Assembly: GCA_026413225.1 (NCBI GenBank)
Contig: CM048557.1
Span: 71,228,987-71,292,986, forward strand
Source: Otis tarda
Lineage: Eukaryota; Chordata; Aves; Otidiformes; Otididae
Length of the DNA: 64,000 nucleotides
Direction of reading: 5' to 3'
Shown: piece by piece, positions 22,401-34,638 of the stretch
How the letters are laid out: each line of letters starts with the position of its first letter
Numbering within the stretch: position 1 is the first letter of the stretch
Notes under the pieces: generated by a model
What the model was told of the DNA's origin: nothing
Seen by the model: only the letters and a program-made list of their open reading frames with translations
The model's database searches: none
Program-made: the position numbers and the translations under genes

Positions 22401-25400
22401 GTGAGAGAGTATTGGTTTTGCTGATTTTCTGCTTAACTTAAGGTAAGCCTGTTCAACTTGGACGTGCACTTCTTGAGCCTTACCTGGTACTGTATATAGT
22501 TACTGTCAGCACTGGTGGAAGGTGAAGGGCAAGACTTGGCAGTGTATTGGCCTATTTACTTCTCTACAGAAAAGTATCCATTGTTGAGAGTTTGTGACAA
22601 ATAAATTGTGGAATTGACTGAGGTTTAGTGACTGAATGAAAAGGAGGCTCTAGCCAATGCACGCATCAGCAAAGCTTAAGTCCCGGGTGTCTGATTCTTA
22701 CCCTCCAAAAAGCCTAATGAAAAGAAAACCCACTAAGTTGGGAGGGTTTTTTTTGTCCAAGACACTAATTTTGAGTACTTAGTTCCCTCCCATTTGGTAT
22801 GTGATAGCTAGAAACCGCTTAAAGCAAAGCTTTGTCTTCGGCTCCTGAGCAAACCTTCCCCACTTAACCCTGTCCTCTCTGCAGTTGAATTATGCCAGGT
22901 CCTGGGGGGAGCACAGAGCTGATTGCACAGGGGGGCATCCTCCTGTGAAATCAGGAGCCTGAGGAAAGGCTCTTTCCCAACCTTTATCCAGCTGGGTGCC
23001 TGGCTTTGGCTCTGCAGTTAATGGTTTAGGTGGGTCTGGCAGTGAAGGGGTGGGGTGGTGGAGTAGAGGCTGGCTGCACCACTGTCTCTGAAGGGCTCAT
23101 TGGAGAGCTAAACAGGGCTGCTCCTGAGCCGGTGCTAACAGCTTGTGTATCATGCAATGGTGTTCTTCCGGTTACCAGTTGACAAACACTTCGGTAGCGA
23201 TTTCCTTTGCTTGCCTTTTGGCTAAGGGCAAGGACTCCACTGATGGGAGGGGGCTGAGAGTTTTTGAACAGGAAATAAAGTCAACAGAAGATATTCTGGT
23301 TTTGGGTTTTTTTTGTTTTGTTTGGGGTTTTTTTTTGTTTGGTTTTTTCAAGCTGGGGTTAGTTTTGCCTTGTATTCTGTCTGTATTCCTATCCCCCTGT
23401 CACCTTTATAATTTGTTCCTGACTGTATGTGCTACAGGCCCTGTGCTCTCCCTGAGGTGTTTATATTATGTGTGCACAAGAGGACTTGATAAGGAACTGC
23501 TGGAGTGACAAAGTGCTGATAGGTCAAAGCTGTGGTGATGAAAATAACTGTTCAGAGACCTTGTGTCTCAAGTTGCCTGTAAGCAGTGTAACTGAGTGCA
23601 TGGACTGTCACCTGTGGGTAGCACCTACCTCAACTGCTTTGCTGACAGGGGGCTGAATATATTCAGGAGGGATTTTATTTGGGTTATAGCTTTGTTCTAG
23701 GGAGGTTCTGATTTTCACCTGACGGAAAGCATCTATGGTACTGCTGCCAAAGAAATGCTATTGAGAAGTCAGCCTGACTGAGAGGGCCTCTTGCCTTGAA
23801 ACCACTAATCACTGCTGGTCATGTCTCAAGTTCTTAGACCCGTGGATAAAAGTCTGTTTATCAAATAAAAATACTAGCATGGTGTATCACTTCAGGTATT
23901 ATTTTCTTGAGGCAGGTCACCTGGCCTCTTACGAGTACAGTGTGGTCCCTGGCAGACACCTCCTTGAGTTGGTGGTGTATTGACTTTGCTTCAGAGTACT
24001 TGAGCGAGTTTCATTGTATGTGCAGGTGAGTGATGATCTGTTTGAATCTATTGGGTTTATCACAGATGTGTTTACCCATTGGCCTTCCCCTTTGGTAGCT
24101 TTCATTGACACTGCTGTGGACTCAGCCTGCATTCCTCTTTGCTGAGGCCTAGAGTATTAAAAAGGTGTAAGCTGGAGATGCAGGGTGGTGTTAAAATGGG
24201 CTTGTAAACCACACACAGAAATGAGTTTGTCAACACCAGGCTTGTTTTGACACAAAATAGCTCATATTTGAGGTTCCCTGCTTCCTCTGCCTTGTGGAAT
24301 TATACTGCAGCCCCCTCAAACCTTTTGTAATACATAGATCTAGAAAATAGAGTATGCTTCACATCTGTGGTATGACCCTAGCAAGAACTTGGGTCGTAAG
24401 TTTTGCAGAAACTTCATTTACGGCTTGGCTAATGAATGGAAGTTTTTGCTTTGTATTTTTCCAGCTCACAAAGTGCCTGTGGTAACAGCTTTTCCACACA
24501 TTTGTGGCATTTGCCAAGGGGGGCCTTAAACCCAAGCTGATGCACCTTAATTCCCAAAGCCCTCTGAACGAGAAGGCATTGTAACAGGTACACTTAAACC
24601 AGGAATTTCAGATGAGCTTCCAGTGAGGCAAAGGTCTTGTGTGCAACTGTGAAACTGTCTTCCCTAGCTGTGCTGTATAGAAAGTGGACTTAGCCTTTCC
24701 CTCTGTTTGGCAGCGCCTGAGTTGTTTCCCTGCTTACTGCAGTTAAGGGCAAAGCTCTCCAGTTAAGGGCTTGGCTGGTGGGGAACAGAAGGCTGATGCG
24801 GAAGGCTATTGGGAGAGGGCTGTTTGCCTCAGCGGTGGGCTACGCACAGCTGATAGTGCAGCTTTATGCCTGTCCAGTAACTCTGTGTTGTATTGCTAAT
24901 AGTATTTCTCAGGGTGGACTGTCATTCCCTGTGGCAGGTCATTTCGGTAGCATGAACTGAAATTGTTTTGGGTTTCATGTTGGGTCTTGCAGGAGGATCT
25001 GCTGTGATGTTTTACGGTAACTGACAAAGGAAGTTAAATCTAGAAAAAGGCTGTTGCTAGAAAATCCTCAAGCAAACGTCCCCTGGTATTTAGGTGTGGT
25101 TGATGCCCTATATCAGAAACATGGGGAGAAAGGTTAAGGAAAATTACTGGGAAACGTGCAGCGAGTGATATGTCAGACACATTTCAGAGCACAGATCTGG
25201 CTTCTCACGGCAGAAATCGATGCTTTTGTCAGATACTTGGAACATGGGTCTGTGAGATGCGTAGTGCACCGTGCTGCTTTTCGAAGCACAGGAGTGCTGA
25301 GAGATCTCCGGAGGTGGCCTGCATTTGCTGAACAGTGGCTGAAAAAAAAAAAGGCAAAATCAAGAAAAGCAGATATTTCATGCCAGATCTGAGAATCAAG

Positions 25401-25560
25401 TATATTTTTCTGCAGGTTGCTGTATCGTACCACATGCTGATGTGTCCCACTTCCAGTAAGGAAGTCACTCACTCTCTCAGGTATCATTTAGGAACCTATT
25501 TATTAGTGCTAATGCTATAAAGAAAGAGAAGCAGCATCTTAGATGCTGGGAAGGGAAATG
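19491..25560 (+). other. Probable intron-like stretch, no gene seen apart from one small exon candidate
   Basis: Six kilobases of moderately T-rich, single-copy sequence with no long protein-like frame. The composition and position downstream of the 19,490 donor suggest intronic DNA of the CpG-island transcript. G/T-rich runs occur near 23,300-23,345. I recognise no transposon. The only exon-like block is at 22,376-22,442. Confidence 0.45.
22376..22442 (+). other. Candidate small leader exon
   Basis: A 67-nt block preceded by a long T-rich tract ending TTTTTTTCCAG and followed by TTAAG|GTAAGC, so both splice sites match consensus well. Its ATG-initiated frames (for example MACLRSERVLVLL) end at a TAA just before the donor, so it would be untranslated or carry an upstream ORF. 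It lies between the 19.5 kb donor and the 28.0 kb candidate coding exon. Inference from splice signals only. Confidence 0.4.
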
Positions 25561-25619
25561 AGCATCGCCTTTCCCTCCAAAAGCTTCCTGTGCTCATCAC
25601 CCCCATCTCCTCTCTCCAC

Positions 25620-26240
25620 TGCCTCCCTACAGCAATGCCCTGTGCCCAGGGCACCCTGGCCCTGCAGCTACCCAGGGTGTCCCTGCCCGTGGATTCCGTG
25701 TGCCACCCACTGTGCGGGGCAGGGGGAAGGTTTGGGGAGAGGGGGCCCGGCAAGGCAGGCAGCAGCAGCATGGGACCATCGGTGGGGCTTGAGCAAGCCC
25801 TGCCCGGGGGCTCCGCACTTGTACCCAGCTCTCCCCGTTCGGGACGGGATGGGACAGGGCTGGACACCGAGGGAGCCCCGGACGGCTCCTCGCAGCGGGG
25901 CGGAGAACAGCGCTCGGCCCCGGCGGGAACGGCCCAGCACCGAGCGGGCACCACGGGTAGCCCGGAGGAGTGGGACCGGGGAGCGGGTGAAAATGGGGGC
26001 GGGTGCGGCCCGGGCGGTGCTTAAATGGGGGCGGGCGGCGGCGCAGGTGAGGGGTCGTGGTGGGGCATCCCCCGGTAAGAGCGGCCCCAGGCCGAGCGCT
26101 GCCCTGGGATTTGCCGGGTGTTCCTGGGGGGCAAGCAGGCTGCCCTGGGGTTGGGCCCTGCGCAGTTCTCAAGCACTCCCCAGTCTGCACGGGGGGACCC
26201 TGGGGGTCAGGACTGTGCTGGGGCTGTACCCCCACCCCCA
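25620..26240 (+). promoter_or_regulatory. CpG island heading copy A
   Basis: A GC-rich block with GGGGGCGGG boxes (about 25,993-26,040). It includes a segment reading GCGGCCCCAGGCCGAGCGCTGCCC (about 26,082-26,105), which recurs with almost no change at about 37,110-37,133, upstream of copy B. The shared promoter-like segment places the start of the A/B duplication at or before 26.0 kb. Open frames on both strands across this block are GC-composition artefacts. Transcription direction is inferred from the collinear downstream copies. Confidence 0.6.
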
Positions 26241-26299
26241 CCCCTCAGCATCGCACACGGGGAGAAAGCACCTGGGGTGAGCTGGGGCCCGAAATGGAA

Positions 26300-26560
26300 G
26301 CCAGGTTTTCTGTTCCTGGGGCTTGAAAACAGGCTCATACGGCTGATTTTAGGGCTCAGAAACAGATGGAGTCCTGCGTTTTCATGACCTGACAGAGGGG
26401 ACTAAGTTGTGTGATTTTGGGCTCAGAACAGAGGTCAAAAGGGGTGCATTGTTGGGGTTTGAGAACAGGCTCGGCAGCGGGGGTTTTGGGCTCAGAAATG
26501 GGCACTAAGTGAGGTGGTTTGGGGGCCAAAATCAGAAGTCAGTTTGGCTGGTTTTGCAGG
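26300..26560 (+). repeat. Degenerate ~68-bp minisatellite
   Basis: The phrase TTTTGGGCTCAGAAA(C/T) recurs at about 26,347, 26,416 and 26,485 with spacing near 68-69 bp, and each copy has a related AACAGGCTC or GGCACTAAG word nearby. About three to four diverged units. This block is absent at the matching place in copy B, where the promoter lies only about 0.25 kb from the shared downstream sequence. Confidence 0.65.
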
Positions 26561-27500
26561 GGGGTTGGGAGGGCACTGGGGACCGTGGGGGACAGCAGGG
26601 GTAGGCAGGGTGCATGGACCCTCCCCACAGGTTGGGGTCTGGTTGCGTCAGACCCCAGAGTCCTGGAGGCCTGTGTGCACCCAGCCAAACTCGATGTCAG
26701 AGATGGTTTCTGAGGGCGAAGGCACTTTCTAGACCCCATATGCCCTCTTCGGGTCTGGCTCTTTGTTGCATGCTGCCTAGAATTGTTATTAGGTAATTAA
26801 ACATACAAACTAATGAATATTTATATGATGTACAGCCCGATGCTTAATAGTAATATTAAAGTTTTGACAGTGATTGATTTATGACCTTGTAAAAAACCAG
26901 CGCTGTTCCAAATAGCTGGACCTTGTAAGGAGAATAAAAAATCTGGAGCTTCAGTGCAGAGCTGCAACTTCAGTCAGCGAGAACTGTAGCAAGTGGGAGC
27001 TGCAATGAGACAAAGTGTCCACTGTTGAGGGCATGCATGAGCCAGAACCAAAATTAATTGCAACTGTAATGAGCAGGAGCTGCAATTAGCTGGAGCATCT
27101 GTTTCCTGGAACATCCATCCGCTGGACTGTGCTCCCAGCAAGGCAGAAGAGCGGCCAGGCGCGAGCAGGGCTGGCCCCAACAAGCAGCTATGAGCAACAG
27201 CGAGGCAAGTTGCCCCTCTGCCAGTGAGAGCCTGGCCTCTCCCCTCAAGGACTAAATCCACACTACTCATCTCTGTCTGTGTGGATGGTCTCTCCTGTTC
27301 CTGAGGGCAAAAATGAAGTGGGGGTCTCCCGGGTCTTGTGGGGCAGCCCCGCTGCGAGCAGGCATGTGCAAGGCGGCAGCGGGAAGCGTCGATGTCCCCC
27401 TGGTACCTGGTGAAGGGAAGAGAAACCGTCCTGGGGTATGTGGCCTGGCCTTGCTTGACCCCTCTAGCAGAATCCTCAGCTGTTTTTGCTGTTTGTCTGG
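26561..27500 (+). other. Copy-A-specific spacer, no gene seen
   Basis: About 0.9 kb present between promoter and body of copy A but lacking at the equivalent junction of copy B. It includes a purine-rich run of GGAGCTGCAA-type words (about 26,940-27,100) that look weakly repeated. No convincing exon or element is recognised. Confidence 0.45.
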
Positions 27501-28012
27501 GTGTGACAAACAGGATCCATTTTAGTCTCCTCTTTTCCTGGCGTCACCTTCTGCATTGTGAAAAAATCCTACATGATTGGTTACGCTTGCTGCTAGGTAG
27601 TAGCACATATGGGGCTTGACAAGTGGGGAGAAACATTTAAGGTCAAGGACACTACAGGTAATTCCATGGCAAACGCCACAAAGGAAAAAGCAAATCTGTT
27701 GCCAGTGCACAAAAACTGATGAAACATGGCCCTTAAAAGTGTCTAATTCCTGAATTGGTCCCTTGGTAGTTGTGTTTTCCTCAAGCTACTGTTACCTTTC
27801 TTAGGGTCAAATGTTTATCGTCTGTTTGTTCCTACTGATTTTACGGGCAAGTTGGAAATGAACTTTTCTGTTTACATGCATAACTCAATTTTTACTAATA
27901 TCTTGTGCCAGTATGGTTAAATTTTGAGCAGTAGATGGCAGTAGAAATGTAATGACTGAAACATTATGGGAAGTGATGTTTAACCTTAATTTTTATTCCT
28001 TTTTTTCATTAG

Positions 28013-28107
28013 AGCCTTGATGACCTGTTGTCCCATGGCTCGATATAGTGACACAGAATGGCTCAATCCAGTTCTGTTCAGTGGAGCTTTCAATCTAGGA
28101 CTTCTAG
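28013..28107 (+). CDS. Candidate coding exon, copy A (unknown product)
   Basis: A 95-nt block after a TTTTTTTCATTAG acceptor and before a CTTCTAG|GTAAAA donor. From an ATG at 28,020 it stays open for 29 codons and ends in phase 1, reading MTCCPMARYSDTEWL then NPVLFSGAFNLGLL. The upstream codons are also open, so it may be internal. The second half is hydrophobic and could begin a membrane segment or signal anchor. The collinear block in copy B (37,782-37,847) is shorter and no longer open in this frame. I do not recognise the protein. Support is splice sites plus an open frame; there is no homology evidence. Confidence 0.4.
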
Positions 28108-29217
28108 GTAAAAAAGTTTGTCCTTCTGAAAAAGGACTAATCATTCATAGGATTGAGGTATAGACTGGGAGAGTTGCTTAAGTACGTGATCGGAATTAAA
28201 GCCAAACTTCGCCTAATGTTGCTGCTGTCAGTCTTTGTTTTCATTAACTTGCCCACTGCTCCCTTGTGATTGGGAGCTGATTCATATTTTTTTTTTACCC
28301 AAGGAGAGGCTATGTTTTACAGTTAATTACTTTCCTCAGAAATGCCTAAGTTGCTTAAGTTGAGATAGGGTTATTAAAACCATAAAAATTACACCAGTCT
28401 TACACATCGGGACTATTTCTGAGTGCATATTCATCACATGTGAATGTCATTGGGGTACAGGTAATTTAGAGTTCATGCTCTGATGAGATGATATGCTGAC
28501 ACGGGGATGAGCTCCAAAAGGAAAAAAGGTAAAATGTCATTGTTTCATTGTTGTTTGATTTTTTTTTTTGTCTGTGTGTGTTCTTTTTTTTAAAGAGTTC
28601 ACTGTAGACTGGTGCTAGCCCGCACAGCTCTGTTGCTCCTTGACTTCTCCATTTCTTCTTTCGTTCCTCTTTTATGGCTGTAATTTTCATTTGCTTTACT
28701 TTAGTAGAGCAGTTAAGTTAGATGCCTGTGCTGGTAATACTGGGAAGGTCAATGCTTGCACCAGTAGCAAATAACTTGGCTACAAGTAGAACATCTGAAG
28801 GAAGAACGACTGTAACAGAAAGCAAATAATAAGTTACCAGAAACTTGTGTATGTCAAACACATGTTTGCCAATGTGTTCCAAATGGCTGTTTTGGTAAAG
28901 ATAAATTTTCAGGGAATTCAGGGTTGCGTTTCATGTCCCTGTGTTTGTGTCCTGCCACGTAAATGTCCTGTGGCAGGGTTGTTGTTCCTTACTCTGAATG
29001 TTGCCACAGTAGCAGTGTGGTATTTTGACATAATGAATGGGTTTAGGAATGGAAGGAGAATGCCTGTTCTCTGTAAGGGTTATGAATGCAGACCCTTTTC
29101 TCTGTCTGCTGCTTTCCTGTGCAAATGTCTCCATTTTTCCTAAGGGACTTGTATGAACTTCAAAGTTAACATTAGCAATGTGCTAACTCTGATTCTATAC
29201 TTTTTCTATGAAATGTT

Positions 29218-30354
29218 TGTTGTGGTTTTGTTTAGTGAGGGGGGGCCTAAGGTGGTAGCTTCTGTAGGAAACTGCTAGAAGTTGCTCCCCTTTGTTCAGT
29301 CGACTCAGCTGGGCCTAGGGCGGACCTACTGCTGGCCAAGGCCGAGCTGATTGGTAGTAGAATGTTCTGTGATAACGTATTTAAGAAGGGGAAAACAGAG
29401 GGGAAAAAAAAAACAGAAGAGAAGATGTGAAGAAGCTGAGCGGGGGCAGAGGTGCAGAGGGGGAGGCGCAGGCCTCATGGGCCTTGCAGGCCTCACCCTC
29501 TAGCCTCTCGCCAGGCAGCCGACTGGGCCCGACTTGGTCAGGCCCGACTGCAAGAAGTGGAGAGGAGATGAGATGGATGATGTGAAGAGATTCTGAGAGG
29601 CATCTGCCAGTCTGTTGTGAAGAACTTTTCTTGTGAGAGGAACAGCTGCAGACGCCAAGGTCAGTGAAGAAGGAGGGGGAGGAGTTAATCCTGGCCAAGA
29701 TTCCCCTGCAGCCTGTGGTGACAACCATGATGGCGCAGGCTGTCCCCCTGCAGCCCATGAAGGTCCACGGAGCAGCAGAGATCCACTTGGAGCCCATGAA
29801 GGACCCCACATCGGGGGAGGTGGATGCCTGAAGGCAGCTGTGGCCCGTGGAGGGCCTGCTGGGACAGCCGTTCTGGAGAGACTGCACTCCGTGGAAGAGA
29901 CGACCCACGCCGGAGCAGTTTCACGAAGGACTGTGGTGTATGGGTGGGATCACAACAGAGCAGGGGAGGAATGTGAGGAGTTCTTCCCCCAACCATGAAG
30001 CAGTGGCGTGAAACAATGTGTGATGAACTGACCGCTACCCCCATTCCCTCTTCCCCCCTGTGCTGCTTGGGAGGGAAAGCTAGTAGAGATAATGTTAAGC
30101 TTGGGAAGAGGGAGGGGTGGGGGGAGGTTATCTTGTTCCCTCTCTCATTATCCTGCTGTTTGTTGTAATAAATGAATAGTTTTCCCCAAGTCGAGTCTGT
30201 TTTGCCCGTAATGGTAACTTTAAGGATTTTCTCCCTGTCCTTATCTCAAACCTCGAGCCGTTTTTCATATATTATCTCTCCCTATTCTCTCTGAGGGTGG
30301 GGGAGTGAGAGAGAGACTGCGTAGTCTGGTCCCAATTGGGGCTGAACTACGACA
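29218..30354 (+). mobile_element. ERVL-type solo LTR (avian), inserted in copy A
   Basis: About 1.14 kb from TGTTGTGGTTTTG to CTACGACA, flanked by a short TGTT direct repeat. It has the typical order of a bird ERVL-type LTR: GGGGGGGCCTAAGGTGGTAG, then CAGCTGGGCC and TATTTAAGAAGGGG, and repeated CAGCCCATGAAGG words. Next come GATGAACTGACCGCTACCC, TTGTAATAAATGAATAG, then GTCGAGTCTGTTTTGCCCG. The equivalent site in copy B (near 39,930) is uninterrupted, so this copy inserted after the A/B duplication. It looks essentially whole as a solo LTR, with no internal genes. It is less diverged than the 10.3 kb relative. Confidence 0.9.
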
Positions 30355-30821
30355 TGTTTTAACACAAACACTAAAAAATAAGGTCTACACTGGAGTGTGT
30401 TACGCCCATGGAAACCTTACTTCCTTCTGTTTATTTTCTCATCCTGGAAGCATAATCTTCTGTTTCTGTGTGCTAATAGTAAATGATACTGTAACTTGCT
30501 ATTAAAAGAGGGAATTAACTGTTTGTAAGAGGTAAGAAACAGACTTTGTTTTCATGATAAAGACTTTATGCTTTTCCAGTCAATAAGTTTTTCAAGTATC
30601 TCGTTGTAGTAGTCAAAAACTTTACTGAGATACTAGCATCTATACTAAAAGCAATCAAAGGTCAAAGAGGAGACATGGACAAAACAGGATAAATCCATGT
30701 CACTTACATGTGTTTTTCCAGGATTTCACAAGTGTTAGCAGCCTCATAAGTAGTGACAACAGTGAGTCCTGATGGGGTTTGAGTTTTTGCTTCAATGATG
30801 TCTTTTTTCCTTAACCTACAG

Positions 30822-30989
30822 TGTGTGATGCTTGACTTGAGTTGGAAAAAGATTTTCTGGAATGGATACCTTTCTCATTCAAAGAAGTTGCATTTTATGA
30901 ACAACTTGCCATCAGAGCGCATCTTCAGAGATTTGTTCTTGGCAGTAGAAGTCATCGACAACAAGACTTTTCACTCTCCTTTTTGGTAG
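30822..30989 (+). CDS. Candidate coding exon, copy A (unknown product)
   Basis: Follows a TTTTCCTTAACCTACAG acceptor. The frame reads CVMLDLSWKKIFWNGY, then LSHSKKLHFMNNLPSER, and stays open to a TAG at 30,987. A splice donor could lie at GATTT|GTTCTT (30,934), where copy B has GATGAT|GTACTT. Paralogous block in copy B at 40,414 keeps the same frame with one in-frame codon difference before the possible donor. Product unknown. A shared open frame with a codon-sized indel supports coding, but the sample is small. Confidence 0.4.
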   Translation, partial: CVMLDLSWKKIFWNGYLSHSKKLHFMNNLPSERIFRDLFLAVEVIDNKTFHSPFW

Positions 30990-32012
30990 CCTTACGTATT
31001 GCAGAACTGGGGATTTGATTTTATTTTATTTTTTAAAAGTAAAACCATACAGGCATCTCTTACCTTGCTGAGTTTTCTATCATAAATGGAAATTTTTTAA
31101 AAGTTTAGTATGATATATAAAGTGACTTGCATTATTTAAACTGTAACTACCAAATAGCTGTAGTGTACAATTTAATAGGTGTATTAAAGCAGTTGAGTAT
31201 TTGTTCAAAGTGTTTAAAAAGAGGCAACTGAACTGTATGGTTTTTTCCAATATGTTGACGGAGCGCTCGGCAGTACTTTGTTTCTGTCATGCTTTCGATG
31301 GTGCATTTCCCTGACGGTTCAGTAGCACTGCTCGGGCAGTGCAGCCGGCCAGATGTCCCTCCAATCATGTAGCATGCAAAAACCCCCTGGTCACGTTATA
31401 ACTGTATTTTGGAGACAGATAATTTGATGGTATCAGTTCACTGCTATGCAAGTTAAATTCATGCGAAAGGAACATCGCATACTTTGATAGTATAAACATT
31501 TTTATTGGATTTATGTGAATATACATGCACCTTGATAGCATAAAGTGAATTACTAGATGTGTTCTTTAGTTTTCTTTTAACTCCTTAGTGTTTTATGCTT
31601 TACTTTCAGCGTTATTGACCAAGCAGACAAGGCGTGCAGCACAGCAGCGTGAGGGCCATAGCTGTTGCAGTGGATCCATAAGCGTGTATTCTAATTACGG
31701 TACGCCCTTGTCCTGCAGCCTCGCAGGGGTGAGGCTCCCTGCAGTAGTGCTATAAGGAAGGGAGGAGACATTTTCCAACACTGACGAGAGTGTTTACTTT
31801 TATACTGAGTGTGTTCAAAATAGTCTCAATTAGTCTTAATACTAATTTTAAGTGGTTCTAGCTTTTAAAGGATGCACTGTATTTCAAGCTGACACATTTA
31901 CATAGAATCCTCCTTTAGCTCATCTATTGTCCTGTCCCTTGTTCAGACTGAATTCCTCTTTGTGCTATTTTTTATATCTGCTGAAATACCATTTGGGACT
32001 TTTGTTTTTCAG

Positions 32013-32094
32013 GTGTCTAGTTGTCAGTGTCTCATGGTGCTCTGTAAATCCCTCCGAGCTCAGATTTGTCTGTCGGTTGTTACGCATACTGATG
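32013..32094 (+). CDS. Candidate coding exon, copy A (unknown product)
   Basis: An 82-nt block between TTTTGTTTTTCAG and GATG|GTGAGG, both strong sites. Open in one frame for 27 codons: VSSCQCLMVLCKS, then LRAQICLSVVTHTD, ending in phase 1. The paralogous block in copy B (41,830-41,910) keeps both splice sites but has an in-frame stop and is one base shorter. Cysteine content is high. I do not recognise a family. It could equally be a non-coding RNA exon. Confidence 0.4.
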
Positions 32095-32679
32095 GTGAGG
32101 GCCCGGCCGTGGGTCCGGAGGCTCCTGACTCTCACTCCAGCGAGTGCCCCGTGGGTGCGACAGCAAGGGCTGGCTGCTGGGGAGAGCCTGGTGCCAACGG
32201 GGGCCGGGGGGCAGTTGGTGTCCTGGCAAGCCTGTCCCAGCACGGGGATGGAGGGGTAAGGTGGCGGAGCAGAGTCTGAGTGAAAGAGGTGGCACTATCC
32301 CTGGGCACGCTCCACCTCCAAGGGGCAGAGGCTGGGGGGCTGCAACCTTTAAGGGGGACTGCCTCCTATGATTTTTCAGGTGGAGCTCCCCTTTTTGGGG
32401 GAGTTTACTTATCTAAATGACATTATTAAAGTTATGAGCTGCTGGTCCAGGCAGTTTCCCTCACTTTGCTTTTTCTGGGGGTGAATTAAAAGAGGGTGGT
32501 TGTGGGGGTGATGCTGTCATTTGGGACACCTCAGTGTCACTGAGGGGGTGTTGATGCAGTGGAGGAGCAGGTGAGTGTGGGATGGGGAGGTCACAGCCCA
32601 AAAATGCCTGAAAATTCATGGAAGCAGATTTAAAAAAAAACCCAAAAATCTGTAAATGTGGCTGTGAGGTATTGAACTA

Positions 32680-33330
32680 GAGAAAAATAGTCTCATTTTC
32701 ATATATGTAAAAAATGTTATATATAATAAAGGATTTCAGAATAAAAACCTGTGTTTACTGTATTATATAAAGGATTTTACAATATTAAAAAAAAGAAGTA
32801 AAGATATATATAGAGTTTTAAAAAGGCCAAAATAACTCTGTGTATATAAATCAAAAAATAAAGGTCTTCCAAAATGCAAAAGATGATACATGGGAAGGAA
32901 TTGGATGTAGAAAATAGTCTGAATGGATAGAGCTACCTATATTTACTCTGTGTGACACAGTAAATCTAAGTAGATATTACATGTAATCTAAAGAGAGATT
33001 GTGTAAGTGTTAATAGATAACAAAGTCTAAATATATATAATTGTAAGTAGATATCTAAGTCATAATAGAAAAGTCTAAAAGGTATTGCAGTGTCACAATG
33101 TAAGCCTAAATAGATGGCAAAGTAGATTTATATAATAAATGTTGATATATTTTAAGTACATTAAGTGTAGGTAGATATTCTGTATGAGTCTAAATAGACA
33201 GTCAAAATAGAGTACATAAGTGTCAATATATGAAAGTAAAGATAAGTCTGAACAGATATTACATAAAAGTGTAGGTAATACAGGTAATATATAAAACAAG
33301 TAGACAGATACATGAGTGTAAATGTCTGTA
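32680..33330 (+). repeat. AT-rich minisatellite, copy A
   Basis: Many irregular repeats of TCTAAATAGATA, AAGTGTAAATAGATA and AGTAGATATC-type words across about 650 bp. The same type of array, about half as long, sits at the matching place in copy B (42,130-42,440). The array therefore predates the duplication and has since changed length. Confidence 0.8.
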
Positions 33331-34469
33331 CTGTGTAAGATTTTTAAAATGGAAAGAAGCCCTATTTGTGGAAAGGATTTAAAAACACCCTCCTCTCTTC
33401 TTGTAACCTCTATGGAAGATACAATAGTGCTTGCCAAAGCTGCCCTTTCCCCTTTGTCTCCCTTCTCCCATGCCAATTTGGAGCAGATTGCCCCAGATGG
33501 GGACTTTCTCCTGTGGGGTCACGTGTGCAGAGTGGGAGCTGCTGTCATGGCACAAAAATACCCAAAACCCTCTGATTGTGGGTCTATAAGGGATGGGGCA
33601 GGGGCGGAGGGCACAAACCCTGAAGTAGACCAATTTGGGGGGAAAAAAACCTGATCTGGGACTCCCAGGAAAGCCAGATCTACCTAGATTGATGCAGCCA
33701 GAAAGCAAAAGACCAACATTTTTGTGCCCAAAACTAAAAGGAAAAATCCACAGTGTTCCATATTTTGGAAAAGCCCTGAAAACCCCCATAATATAATATT
33801 TTGGAAAAGTGATGAAACCACTAATGTTTATATTACAGATAAGGGAAAACAAACACAAACCACCCCAGTCTGGGGAAAATTGGGTAGGAATACTGCCAGG
33901 TTTAGGGGTATTGCTGTGGATTACCTGGTGTGGATCATCCTGTAGTTTACCCCAGGTGCGTTAGTTCCTGTGGAATATCTTAGGTGGACCCCCTGGTGTA
34001 GGTCATCCCCATACAAGTCCCCCCATGCACCTTTCTACACACACACCACCTATCTGTCCGTGTCTGTCCCCTGCTTGTGTCCATCCCTCCTGTCCTCCTC
34101 TGTGTGTGTCTCTGCCCTCCCAAATGTTTTTCAGTGGGATGACCCCCAGTGTGACTTTTTTGCCTGTGACTGGCCCACTGCACCCTCTACCATCTTGTCT
34201 TGTGCCCCCCATTCCATGCAGTGTGTCTCCATCCCTGCTCTACCCCTCCGTCTTCGGCACCACCCTCCCTTAACTTTTCAGCCTCTGATCACTGGGGTGC
34301 TGCACCCCACCAGCTGTCCATTGCCCCCCACCCAGACACTTGACACGCCACCCTCACCCACTTTCCTGTACCCTACTCCCATCCCAATTGTTTTACTTTC
34401 TAATTTGCAACCCTCGCCTGTCTTGGGTTTTATTTACCTCTGGGTTTTTTTTTTTTTCCTTCTCTGTTC

Positions 34470-34638
34470 CTTACAAATGGTGGTGGTTGTTGGTTTCTTT
34501 TAAATTATTGAACTGCTTTTATCTCAGCCCACAAATATCTCACACAATTTGGATTCTCTCCTTCATCCTGCTGGGGCGGGGGGAGCAAGTGAGCGGTTTT
34601 GTGCTGCTTAGTTGCTGGCTGGGGTTAAACCCTGCCAC
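34470..34638 (+). mobile_element. LTR terminal fragment, copy A
   Basis: The end of a common avian LTR: TTATCTCAGCCCACAAATAT, then GATTCTCTCCTTCATCCTG and a G run. It finishes AGTTGCTGGCTGGGGTTAAAC near 34,630. Equivalent fragments in copy B (43,545-43,640, shorter) and copy C (49,570-49,746) show that the insertion predates the segmental duplications. Only the 3' part is recognisable and it is well decayed. Confidence 0.75.

Larger units (their letters stand above)
27501..34638 (+). repeat. Segmental duplication copy A (body)
   Basis: This block aligns by eye, in order and in the same orientation, with 37,250-43,640. Landmarks include TCCTCTTTTCC near 27,530 and 37,258, a lysine-rich donor region at 28.1 and 37.85 kb, and CTCATTCAAAGAAGTT at 30.87 and 40.47 kb. 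Others are GTTTTTCAGGTGTCT at 32.0 and 41.8 kb, the AT-rich minisatellite at 32.7-33.3 and 42.1-42.4 kb, and TTGCTGGCTGGGGTTAAAC at 34.6 kb (shared with 49.7 kb). Divergence looks to be in the order of 10-20%, so the duplication is not recent. Copy A alone contains the LTR at 29.2-30.35 kb and lacks about 0.9 kb seen in copy B at 38.96-39.85 kb. Confidence 0.85.
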